Below, piece after piece: positions 15,590-23,804 of a DNA stretch of 39,908 nt. The DNA is from Verrucomicrobiota bacterium (GTDB lineage Bacteria > Verrucomicrobiota > Verrucomicrobiia > Limisphaerales > AAA164-E04), in the NCBI GenBank assembly GCA_027619545.1, contig JAQCFT010000006.1, positions 1-39,908 of the forward strand, read 5' to 3'. The first letter of the stretch is position 1. Each line of letters starts with the position of its first letter. The notes under the pieces are model-generated. The model was not told where the DNA came from, searched no databases, and saw nothing but the letters and a program-made list of their open reading frames with translations. Both the position numbers and the translations under genes were made by a program.

Positions 15590-18500
15590 GGTTGGGCAAG
15601 GTATTCGATCAAATCCCGCAACTCACGCTTGGTCAGCATTTCGATCAATCCTTCCGGCATGGGCGACAACGTCGATCGACGGCTTTCGATTTCGGATTTG
15701 GAAAGAGTATGAACCGTGCCATCCGCAGACTGCAACACGAGTTCGGATTCACTCTCTGATTTCAAGACACCGCTGACACTTTCACCATCCTTGAGATCGA
15801 CCATCACGGAATCGTATCCCTCGGCGATGCGCCGATTTGGATCGACCATGGATTCCAGCAAATGTTCCCGGGTCAATTTTTTCGAAGCATCCTTCAGCTT
15901 GGGCCCAACATTGCCGCCGTTGTCACCGACGGCATGGCAGCGCATGCAACCCAACTCCTGACGTTCTTCAAAAATGGTCTTTCCCAGTCTCGCGTTTCCG
16001 CCATGCAGGGTGGACCGATAAGCGGCCAGCAAATCGTCGTTGGGAAGTGAGCCTTCATACTCTTTCAGTCGGGTTGACAGGGATGACTGCCTGGCCGCCA
16101 CTGCAGCTTCCATGACATCAAGTTTCAGGTGCTCGTGCAAGGAGCCATCAACCAGGCGGTCCATCAATGTGTTCAATATATTGAGAGCCTGGGGAGTCTT
16201 CAATTTGGAGAGACCTTCAATCGCCGCCTGTCGAACGGGAGTGGATGGATGTTCCAGATCGATTTCCAGAAGTTGCACCGCTTCTTCGGGTTTCAAGAGG
16301 GATTGATGCCTGACGGCAGCGGCATGAACAGCATCCGATTGACTGCCGCGTGCAACTCTCAATGCCTCGCCCAGGAGGGGACTTTCCAACTTCACCAACG
16401 CTTCAACAGCATCCACCTTGACCGGATCCGACACGGCTTGCTCGCTCAGCAGTTGAATCAAATAAGTGTCCTCACCCTGAATCTGCAGAGCCACCATGGC
16501 TTCGATGCATGCCTGCTTGACTGAATCGGGCGCCTCTTTGATGAGTTTGCTCAAGGCAAGTCGAAAGGGCACAGCGGCCGAACGCGGATCGCGTTGCGGC
16601 AAAGGTCGCCAAAGCCCGGTAACCAGATCGCGTTGGGGTGGATTGGCCCACTTGGCAAGATGCGACAATGCCGCGGTTCGAAGGGACTCCTTGGCGGCTT
16701 TATCCTGTGCCAGCGAAATCAGGAAAGCGGCGTTCTCGGTTTTTCCCAGCCGGTATTGCGCATTGATCGCCCGCTTGATGGCAGCGTCTGGCAAATTTGC
16801 GCGCTGGATCAATTGAGCCAGTTGTTGTTGGGCCGCGTTGATGGGCACGTCATTGATGGCTCGGGCCACCTCCGCCACTACGTCAATGTTCGCATCCTTG
16901 AGGAAAACGGAAATTTCCGGACGTTCAAGACGACGCAAAGCCAGCACTGCTCCCATGCGAACCGGGGCTTCTGGATGACCAGCCGCTTCTACAAGTCCGG
17001 CCAGATCGTTGATATGATAGAGGGCCATGACACAGGCATGGCGAATATAGAGATCCTGATCTTTGTTGTCTGACAAAACTTTGAAAATCGGTTCGCACTG
17101 ACGCAGGTTGACCAGAGTTTTGGTTTCTTCACTATGTTGCACCTCCTGAAAACCAGCCTGGAGCGTTTTCCATAACCACTTGATCCCAAAAAAACGAACA
17201 CGCGCATTTCCGTGCTGCATCAAACGAAGATAATCCACATAATATCCCACCACACCTCGATCCCCCAGCACATTGGCCGCCTGAGCAACGATTTCGCTGT
17301 CGGAATCCTGGAGCAAGTTCACCAGCAACTTGGCGGTTTCCCTATCTTTGGCAACCAACTGGCCCAATCCCCAGATAGCATGAAGACGACCCAGCGGATT
17401 TTTTCCTTCGGAAGCCACACGGGTCAACTCGTCCATGGCGCTGACGTTAAACGCGCCGCTCAAGACTTTGACGACCGAAGAGGCAGGTGGTTCGTAACGC
17501 CGCACCAACTCAAACTGAGCTTCCTGCCGTACGCGCATGTCCTGGTGCGATAGCAACGGCCCCAGCTCCTTGATGGACTTTTCCTTGAGCCCGCCTCCGA
17601 TCAGCGCATTGACTTCATTGAGGATCGCAGTGTTGGTTCCCTTGGCCTGCACTCGGAAAATACGACCCTTGCCGGTCTTCTCCCAACCCTGGATCCAATC
17701 TGCCACATAGACACCCGGCCTGGGCCCAAAGGTGATGTCCACCGGTGAAAGGCCCCAGAGAAGTTTGCCGTCCATGAAATCCCTGGAATTACTCTCCAAA
17801 TACTCCTCACCATGGAGTGTTTGGAATCCTGCGCCATCGGGGGCCACCGTGAAATATCGAATCCCACCGGGAAAATCAGATAGAAAAAAATGGTTCCTGA
17901 ACCGATCCGGCAAGCCGGTCCCCGGATAGTAGGCAAACCCCGCCGGACCATGCCCCACGTAGGCGATGGGCGGTATCAGGTGATTCCCCTCGTTGGTCTC
18001 GCGCGTTTCCCACAAGCGTTCGGATTTCCAAGGCCCCATGCCGGGCAACCACTGCCATCCGATTCGCCAACCACTGTCCGCTCCCTCGACCAGATATACC
18101 AGCCTGGCTTTGTCTCCCCCGTCACCATTGTTGTCGACCGTCCACAAATTTCCATGAACATCGAACGCTAGTTCCTGAGGATTACGCAACCCCATGGCGA
18201 ATAACTCCAGCTCCGACCCGTCGGGTCTGCATCGATATACAGCGCCCGTATGAGGCACGTCCACCAACGTGGCCCCGTCCTTCTCGACATGTGCTCCCCG
18301 GTCGGCTATGGAAAAATACAACCGCCCATCAGGCCCCATGATCAACCCATGCATGTCATGTCCACCAAAGGCAATATGCACCCCGAATCCATGATGCAAC
18401 TGACTGCGCTGATCGGCATGGCCATCACGATTGGTATCCCGAAGCAACCAAAGATCCGGAATACAAGTAAACCAAACACGGTCTCCCCGGGCCAACACAC

Positions 18501-19089
18501 CTGCCGCCACACCGGAGACCAGTGAGTTAAATCCATCGGCAAAGACCTTGGAAGACTCGGCTACACCGTCTCCATCTGCATCCTCCAGCAGAACAATCCG
18601 CTCGGATTCCTCTTCCAGATCTTTCCAGTCAAACACACCGTCCTTGTTGCGATCGATGATATACGACTTGGGAATGGAGGGATTTCCCGCCGATAAGTTC
18701 TTTTTCAAAAAGTCCGAACGATCCTTCACCGTCTGAAAGGAAAAATCAGCGTCCAACCAGTCCGGAAACCGCCGAATATCATAAACCGAAGTGCGACGCC
18801 GATGCGACTCCACCACGTAGCAACGTCCGAATTCATCGAAATCCAGGCTGACAGGATTGGCCAGCAAAGGTTCCGAAGCATAAATCTCCAATTCAAACCC
18901 CTCCGCCACACTAAGATTGGCGGCAGCTTCGACTGCTTCAGGACTAGGACCGCTGGCTATCACAGGAGCCGGCAATTCGGTTTGGCCCCAAACCGGAAGG
19001 ACCATGAGGAATGTTCCCAACAAGAAAAATCGGGATCCCCATCGCGGAATATTGGTAAACATGGATGGCATGAAATCTGAACGTTTCAT
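15586..19089 (-). CDS. PVC-type membrane-bound dehydrogenase with HEAT repeats and C-terminal cytochrome c domain
   Basis: Very large exported oxidoreductase-like protein of a family amplified in Planctomycetes and Verrucomicrobia. From the ATG at 19089 it has 1167 residues. A signal segment (FFLLGTFLMVLPVWG) leads to a propeller-like dehydrogenase domain (about 60-500, with EGFELEIYASEPL, ENEGNH-like loops and DGRLYFSIADRG), then a long HEAT-repeat solenoid (about 510-1000) and a C-terminal haem domain with CMRCH (bases 15948-15934, about residue 1048) in GKTIFEERQELGCMRCHAVG. A GTG at 19101 is a possible alternative start. The substrate is unknown; sugars or other organics are guesses. It heads an operon whose other members act on nucleic acids. 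Confidence 0.9.
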   Translation of the reverse strand: MKRSDFMPSMFTNIPRWGSRFFLLGTFLMVLPVWGQTELPAPVIASGPSPEAVEAAANLSVAEGFELEIYASEPLLANPVSLDFDEFGRCYVVESHRRRTSVYDIRRFPDWLDADFSFQTVKDRSDFLKKNLSAGNPSIPKSYIIDRNKDGVFDWKDLEEESERIVLLEDADGDGVAESSKVFADGFNSLVSGVAAGVLARGDRVWFTCIPDLWLLRDTNRDGHADQRSQLHHGFGVHIAFGGHDMHGLIMGPDGRLYFSIADRGAHVEKDGATLVDVPHTGAVYRCRPDGSELELFAMGLRNPQELAFDVHGNLWTVDNNGDGGDKARLVYLVEGADSGWRIGWQWLPGMGPWKSERLWETRETNEGNHLIPPIAYVGHGPAGFAYYPGTGLPDRFRNHFFLSDFPGGIRYFTVAPDGAGFQTLHGEEYLESNSRDFMDGKLLWGLSPVDITFGPRPGVYVADWIQGWEKTGKGRIFRVQAKGTNTAILNEVNALIGGGLKEKSIKELGPLLSHQDMRVRQEAQFELVRRYEPPASSVVKVLSGAFNVSAMDELTRVASEGKNPLGRLHAIWGLGQLVAKDRETAKLLVNLLQDSDSEIVAQAANVLGDRGVVGYYVDYLRLMQHGNARVRFFGIKWLWKTLQAGFQEVQHSEETKTLVNLRQCEPIFKVLSDNKDQDLYIRHACVMALYHINDLAGLVEAAGHPEAPVRMGAVLALRRLERPEISVFLKDANIDVVAEVARAINDVPINAAQQQLAQLIQRANLPDAAIKRAINAQYRLGKTENAAFLISLAQDKAAKESLRTAALSHLAKWANPPQRDLVTGLWRPLPQRDPRSAAVPFRLALSKLIKEAPDSVKQACIEAMVALQIQGEDTYLIQLLSEQAVSDPVKVDAVEALVKLESPLLGEALRVARGSQSDAVHAAAVRHQSLLKPEEAVQLLEIDLEHPSTPVRQAAIEGLSKLKTPQALNILNTLMDRLVDGSLHEHLKLDVMEAAVAARQSSLSTRLKEYEGSLPNDDLLAAYRSTLHGGNARLGKTIFEERQELGCMRCHAVGDNGGNVGPKLKDASKKLTREHLLESMVDPNRRIAEGYDSVMVDLKDGESVSGVLKSESESELVLQSADGTVHTLSKSEIESRRSTLSPMPEGLIEMLTKRELRDLIEYLAQP

Positions 19090-19445
19090 GACTACTACCA
19101 CCCCCTCGGTACCATTTCAAGAAAGGGGACCTTTTCTATCTGCCAAAAATACCATCTTACCCCCAGTCCCCCCGAAGATGAAAAGGCAAAAGCCGACCAT
19201 CAAGGCATGGTTGAGGACGGACGCGCCCCTTAATCTCCAGCAAGCGTCTCCGCCACCTGCTGACCAAACTCGAGCTGGAAGTTCCTTTCACGATTCGCCA
19301 GGGCTTCAAGTTTCTCTCTCGAAGGCAAGGGTTCCGTTGCGTTGAGTTCATCCGAAGCAAAGGTTGACCTGGTAAACATTTCATATGGCTGATGTGAGAT
19401 TGATTCCTTGCTTCAATGTGGGGCGTTTCTTACTATCATGGCGTT
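19090..19445. other. Divergent intergenic region between the dehydrogenase and CE15 genes
   Basis: This 356-base spacer must hold both promoters. It contains the possible 49-residue reading frame at 19230-19379 and a short inverted repeat AAAGG-GGA-CCTTT near 19117. No clear -35/-10 pair, terminator, tRNA or repeat was seen. Confidence 0.4.
19230..19379 (-). CDS. Possible 49-residue small protein
   Basis: A short frame opens with ATG at 19379 and ends with TAA at 19232-19230. Its hydrophilic product has a Glu/Leu/Arg-rich helix-like part (REKLEALANRERNFQLEFG) and looks more protein-like than the other frames here. There is no strong ribosome site, and it lies 140 bases upstream of the dehydrogenase in the same direction. 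It is unrecognised and might be a remnant or not expressed. Confidence 0.3.
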   Translation of the reverse strand: MFTRSTFASDELNATEPLPSREKLEALANRERNFQLEFGQQVAETLAGD

Positions 19446-20747
19446 ATGCAACCCATTCAGCTACTCCAGAGAGGAGTCTTGGCAGGATGCCTGCTGTGTT
19501 CAACAGTGGCGGTTTTGAAGGCACAGCCTTTGGTGATCAACTACGATGAAGCCAAAGTCCCGCGCTTCACTTTACCAGATCCTTTGACTACGCAGGACGG
19601 AATCCAGGTCACCACCCCTTCCGCATGGAAGGGCATCCGACGCCCGGAAATCCTGTCCTTGCTGACAAGGGAGATGTTTGGAGAGGCGCCTGGTAGCCCG
19701 GAGAGCATGCAGTTCAAGGTGGAATCCGAGTCGGTCGACGCATTGGACGGATTAGCCCGCCGCAAGGAGGTCACGGTCCATCTGGAAGGAACAGCGGATA
19801 CCGCAGGAGTGGATATAGACGTCCTGATCTACCTGCCGGCCAAAGCAGAAAAGCCCTCGCCGGTATTTCTCGGACTTAATTTTGCCGGGAACCACTCCAT
19901 CCAAAACGATCCGGACATCACTCTTTCCAAATCATGGATGCGCAGTAATCCTCAAAATGGCATCGTGGATCACCAAGCCACCGAGGCATCCAGGGGAAGC
20001 GGTTCCAGTCGTTGGCCGGTGGAAACAATCCTCAAACGCGGCTACGGGGTGGTAACCGCCTACTATGGAGACATTGATCCGGATTTTGACGACGGCTGGC
20101 AAAACGGGGTGCACCCCTTGTTTTATCGCGACTCCCAAAAGACACCAGAATCACATCAATGGGGATCCATTGCAGCCTGGGCATGGGGATTGAGCCGCAT
20201 CATGGACTACCTCCAGACGGATCATGATATCGCCGGCAATAAGGTATCGGTGCTGGGACACTCTAGGTTGGGAAAGACTTCCTTGTGGGCAGGAGCTACA
20301 GACGAACGATTTGCACTGGTCATCTCCAACAACTCGGGATGTGGAGGAGCAGCACTTAGCAAACGTGCTTATGGAGAAACAATTCGGCGCATCAATTCCT
20401 CATTTCCACACTGGTTCTGCGACAATTTTACCTATTACAACGACCGTGAACACCTCCTGCCATTCGATCAACACTATTTGATCGCCCTGCTGGCCCCCCG
20501 CCCAGTGTATATCGCAAGTGCCCAGGAAGATCGGTGGGCGGACCCGAAAGGCGAATTCTTGTCTGGTGTTTATGCCGACCCGGTTTATCGCCTACTTGGC
20601 AAAAAGGGTATTTCTGCGCGGGAGATGCCGGAGATCAATGAATCCGTGGGAGACACCATCCGCTACCATATTAGAACAGGCAAGCACGATGTCACGGACT
20701 TTGACTGGGAGCAATATATGAACTTTGCCGACCAGCATCTGAAGTGA
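19446..20747 (+). CDS. Carbohydrate esterase family 15 (glucuronoyl esterase-like) secreted protein
   Basis: Probably cleaves ester links between glucuronic acid on xylan and lignin or other alcohols, outside the cytoplasm. The ATG at 19446 begins a signal peptide (LAGCLLCSTVAVLKAQ) and gives 433 residues. The alpha/beta-hydrolase core shows the nucleophile elbow GHSRLGKT (Ser at residue 273), the segment SNNSGCGGAALSKR, LLAPRPVYIASAQEDRWADP, and the catalytic His in GKHDVTDFDW near the C-terminus. The Glu that serves as the acid in fungal enzymes seems replaced by Asn/Ser, so an acidic residue in QEDRWAD may serve, as in some bacterial CE15 enzymes. It stands alone on its strand. Confidence 0.9.
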   Translation: MQPIQLLQRGVLAGCLLCSTVAVLKAQPLVINYDEAKVPRFTLPDPLTTQDGIQVTTPSAWKGIRRPEILSLLTREMFGEAPGSPESMQFKVESESVDALDGLARRKEVTVHLEGTADTAGVDIDVLIYLPAKAEKPSPVFLGLNFAGNHSIQNDPDITLSKSWMRSNPQNGIVDHQATEASRGSGSSRWPVETILKRGYGVVTAYYGDIDPDFDDGWQNGVHPLFYRDSQKTPESHQWGSIAAWAWGLSRIMDYLQTDHDIAGNKVSVLGHSRLGKTSLWAGATDERFALVISNNSGCGGAALSKRAYGETIRRINSSFPHWFCDNFTYYNDREHLLPFDQHYLIALLAPRPVYIASAQEDRWADPKGEFLSGVYADPVYRLLGKKGISAREMPEINESVGDTIRYHIRTGKHDVTDFDWEQYMNFADQHLK

Positions 20748-20976
20748 ACCATCAAAACCCGTACCCGTTGACTCCACTTGCAGGCTTTAAATTGGCAATC
20801 AAAGCTTGAACTAACCCGGAGGATGCACTAACGTCTGAGGCGCAGTAAAGAACTCCACTTTCAACATTCCGGGAAAATAGCCGGATAAGTGGAATATGAT
20901 TGACATTAACCAAAAGATTTGCAAGCTGGTGTGAAATCGATAAGTTAGAGTTCACATCGATATTGTAGGAGCATTT
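20748..20976. other. Intergenic region upstream of the FecR-domain gene
   Basis: This 229-base spacer contains two copies of ACTCCACTT (about 20774 and 20850), a TGTGAA-N15-TTCACA inverted repeat (20930-20956) just before the AGGAG site, and TTGACA at 20900 without a convincing -10. The inverted repeat could be an operator; nothing firmer is visible. Confidence 0.35.
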
Positions 20977-21690
20977 ATGATGAATAAGACTGGTATCCAA
21001 TCGAAACTCCTTCTGACAGCGGTTGCGCTGCTCACACTGGGTTTTTACACGTCCGCCTACGGGGAAACAGGTAGTGCCACCATCACCGGTGTTAAAGGTG
21101 GGGGATCATTTGATAATGGCAGCGGCAGTCAGGCCATTGAGAAAGGCGCAAAGATTGCACCTGGCGCAACCATTTCCACAACACCTGATTCCGCCATTAC
21201 CATGGATCTTGGAGCCGCAGGTTCCATCGAAGTCCAGGGCGGCACGACCTTGGTGATCGAACGCTTGAACTCAGAACGCAGCGGGGGCGGAACTATTATT
21301 GATGTCCAGTTGGACTTGAGAACCGGTTCGTTGACTGGTGCGGTGAGCAAATTCTCCTCACCTTTGTCCAAATACGAAATCAAGGTTCCTACCGGTGTAG
21401 TGGGCATCGATGCAACCGAAGGCCCTGCAAGCTTTTTCATCAGTGCTCCGGATGACATCAACATCATCTCCGGTTCCAGTGTGTTTGTTTATACACGCGA
21501 TGGAGTTGTTCGCAGTGTGCGTGTCGGAGGCAACCAAATGTTTAACAGCAACACAGGTACTGCCGTGGTCATTCCACCAGCCAAGTTGGGTACTCTGCCA
21601 AAACCACCAACACCTCCAGTGCCACCCCAAGTGGTGCAGGCAGCGCCCACGCCGTTCAACTTCTTCATCTCACCTGCCAAAGGTGAATAA
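20977..21690 (+). CDS. Secreted FecR-domain protein
   Basis: Exported protein with a FecR-type beta-domain. The 237 residues begin with a signal peptide (LLLTAVALLTLGFYTSAYG). A FecR domain follows (about 40-190): EKGAKIAPGATISTTPDSAI, then an LDLRTGSLTGAVSKFS-like strand pair and YEIKVPTGVVGIDATEG. The C-terminus is Pro-rich (KPPTPPVPPQ). Unlike a classical FecR anti-sigma regulator it has no cytoplasmic N-terminal region, and there is no sigma factor next to it. AGGAG at 20967-20971 fits either ATG 20977 or 20980. A strong terminator follows, so it is monocistronic. Confidence 0.85.
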   Translation: MMNKTGIQSKLLLTAVALLTLGFYTSAYGETGSATITGVKGGGSFDNGSGSQAIEKGAKIAPGATISTTPDSAITMDLGAAGSIEVQGGTTLVIERLNSERSGGGTIIDVQLDLRTGSLTGAVSKFSSPLSKYEIKVPTGVVGIDATEGPASFFISAPDDINIISGSSVFVYTRDGVVRSVRVGGNQMFNSNTGTAVVIPPAKLGTLPKPPTPPVPPQVVQAAPTPFNFFISPAKGE

Positions 21691-21717
21691 TAAGATTTTT
21701 TGAATATCAATTTCGCG

Positions 21718-21749
21718 AGCCCTTTGGTCCAACCAAAGGGCTTTTTTTT
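21718..21749 (+). terminator. Rho-independent terminator of the FecR-domain gene
   Basis: A perfect 11-bp stem (21718-21728 with 21732-21742, AGCCCTTTGGT) has a 3-base loop and is followed by eight T. It begins 27 bases after the stop codon. Confidence 0.93.
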
Positions 21750-21785
21750 GCCTCGAAACCCTCGTTAAGATCCATTACTTGAGAA

Positions 21786-22391
21786 ATGATCATCGATTTC
21801 ACCCAACTAAGCTCGAGTGAGATTTATCACACCATGACCCAAACGATAATCCCAAGACCCATTGCCTGGGTGATCAGTGATCATGGAAACGGTCAATTAA
21901 ACCTGGCGCCGTTCTCATATTTCAGCGCCGTCTCCAGCAATCCGCCTATTCTATCCCTTTCCGTTGGGTTAAAGCGGGATGGAAGCAAGAAGGACACCTG
22001 GCGAAATATCGAGGAACGATCACATTTTGTTGTGCAGATTCCCAAAGTTGAAGATGTGGACTCCGTATTGCGATCTGCAGAACCCCTCGAACATGGTGAG
22101 TCGGAAATCGAACTATGCCACCTGGAACTGGCTGATTTTGAAGGGTCTCCCCTGCCACGACTCAAAAGAGCTCCCATTGCCTTTTGTTGCGAAAAACACT
22201 CAATCATTCCAATAGGCAACGGACCTCAGGGATTGGTCCTGGGTGAAATACGCAGTATTTATCTGGACGATCAAGTGGCCATACTTACTCCGGATTCCCC
22301 CATTCCCCAAGTTTCAGCCGAGGCCATCAACCCTTTGGCCCGACTCGGCAGCACAGGAGGTTTTGCCAAAATCGAAACCATCAAAAGGTAG
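21786..22391 (+). CDS. Flavin reductase-like (FMN-binding split-barrel) protein
   Basis: Flavin-binding protein of the DIM6/NTAB flavin-reductase group, probably an FMN-dependent reductase or partner of an oxygenase. The 201 residues match the family across their length: QTIIPRPIAWVISDHGNG, NLAPFSYFSAVSSNPPILSL, KDTWRNIEERSHFVVQIP, and the C-terminal LARLGSTGGFAKI. The true substrate is unknown. It starts 37 bases past the terminator, so it has its own promoter, and faces aroG convergently. Confidence 0.88.
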   Translation: MIIDFTQLSSSEIYHTMTQTIIPRPIAWVISDHGNGQLNLAPFSYFSAVSSNPPILSLSVGLKRDGSKKDTWRNIEERSHFVVQIPKVEDVDSVLRSAEPLEHGESEIELCHLELADFEGSPLPRLKRAPIAFCCEKHSIIPIGNGPQGLVLGEIRSIYLDDQVAILTPDSPIPQVSAEAINPLARLGSTGGFAKIETIKR

Positions 22392-22533
22392 AACGTGGCG
22401 TCCCGCGCACCCCTTGTGGTACCCTTGAGCATCCATTGGTGCCCAATTGGGGAAGCCTGCGATATCCGATCACCCCACACCCGCATCGCTTTCGCTCGCG
22501 GGCGGACCGAGAGGGTCCAATCTATCAGATCAT

Positions 22534-23589
22534 TCAACCCCGCCGCTTTTGGACAGCTTTCGCCAAGGTTTCCAAAACAGGTTCGGTCTGCTCCCATGAC
22601 ATGCACGCATCGGTGATACTCTTTCCATAGACTGCCGAACCATCTGGTTTATAAGACTGACTTCCTTCCACAAGATGGCTTTCCAGCATCACGCCGGACA
22701 CAGCTTCTGAGCCCCCGGCAATCTGGTCCGCCACACTTTGAGCGGCCAAGGGTTGTTTTTTATGGTCCTTGGAAGAGTTTCCATGACTGCAATCAACCAT
22801 CACGCTGGGGTGCAATTGACTCTTTGTGAGTGCTTCACACACAGCCCCAACGCTATTCGCATCGAAATTGGGCCCAAGTTTGGATCCACGCAAAATCAGA
22901 TGACAAGAATCGTTACCTTTGGTCTGAACAATGGCGGCAACACCTTCCTTGGTGACGGAAAGGAAATGGTGCGGTTGGCGAGAGGCGCTGACGGCATCAA
23001 TAGCAATTTGCACATTGCCATCAGTGCCATTCTTAAAACCTACCGGCATGGACAATCCGGATGCCAACTCACGATGCACCTGACTTTCAGTCGTGCGAGC
23101 CCCAATCGCACCCCAGGAGATCAGGTCCGCAATGAATTGTGGCACAATGGTATCAAGAAACTCAGTGGCAGAGGGAAGCCCCATCTCCGCCAATTCCTGA
23201 AGCAGTTTCCTGGCCTGGCGAAGTCCCTTGTTGATTCGAAAACTGTTGTCAATGTCCGGATCATTGATCAACCCCTTCCACCCAACCGTGGTACGGGGTT
23301 TTTCGAAATACACACGCATGAAGATGCTCAGGTCCTGCTTGTATCGCTCTCTGGCTTCAGCGAGTTTGTGCGCATATTCAATGGCGGCACCGGTATCGTG
23401 GATGGAACAGGGTCCGGCAATCACCAGTAAGCGATCGCTCTTGCCTCGAATAATCTGTTCGGCCTCCCAACGTGCCTCGGAAACGGTCGTGGCAGCCTTT
23501 TCCGTCATAGGGATTTCTTCCAGTAAAATCGCAGGCGACAGCAACGGGTGCAGCGATTGAATCCTTAAATCATCAGTATCCTTTATCAT
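22534..23589 (-). CDS. aroG: 3-deoxy-7-phosphoheptulonate (DAHP) synthase, class I
   Basis: First enzyme of the shikimate pathway: condenses phosphoenolpyruvate and erythrose-4-phosphate to DAHP, in the cytoplasm. The 351 residues match E. coli AroF/G/H from end to end, from TDDLRIQSLHPLLSPAILLE through VIAGPCSIHDTGAAIEYA, MRVYFEKPRTTVGWKGLIND, GARTTESQVHRELASGLS, PVGFKNGTDG and the metal-binding MVDCSHGNS to TDACMSWEQT. The symbol stands for the family; which aromatic amino acid inhibits it cannot be said. The start agrees with a near-perfect promoter 20 bases upstream. Confidence 0.95.
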   Translation of the reverse strand: MIKDTDDLRIQSLHPLLSPAILLEEIPMTEKAATTVSEARWEAEQIIRGKSDRLLVIAGPCSIHDTGAAIEYAHKLAEARERYKQDLSIFMRVYFEKPRTTVGWKGLINDPDIDNSFRINKGLRQARKLLQELAEMGLPSATEFLDTIVPQFIADLISWGAIGARTTESQVHRELASGLSMPVGFKNGTDGNVQIAIDAVSASRQPHHFLSVTKEGVAAIVQTKGNDSCHLILRGSKLGPNFDANSVGAVCEALTKSQLHPSVMVDCSHGNSSKDHKKQPLAAQSVADQIAGGSEAVSGVMLESHLVEGSQSYKPDGSAVYGKSITDACMSWEQTEPVLETLAKAVQKRRG

Positions 23590-23607
23590 ACGTCCTCAGA
23601 GGGGCGT

Positions 23608-23635
23608 ATTATAAGGTTCTGATCACCCGTGCAAA
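23608..23635 (-). promoter_or_regulatory. Promoter of the DAHP synthase gene
   Basis: On the minus strand TTTGCA (23635-23630), 16 bases, then consensus TATAAT (23613-23608). Transcription would start near 23601, giving a leader of about 12 bases before the ATG at 23589. Confidence 0.55.
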
Positions 23636-23804
23636 GTCTGACTTGGAAAAATTTTCCATTTTGGCAGCCCCGACTAAAGGGAAGCCAAAGGAATAACAAA
23701 AAAGTTTAGTGGACTTTTCACTCGTCAAAGTCGTTTCACATGGGATAGGTTGATTCAACGATTGGCGAGGGAGTCGTCGTATTTTCTTCCTGCCTTGTAA
23801 AGGC

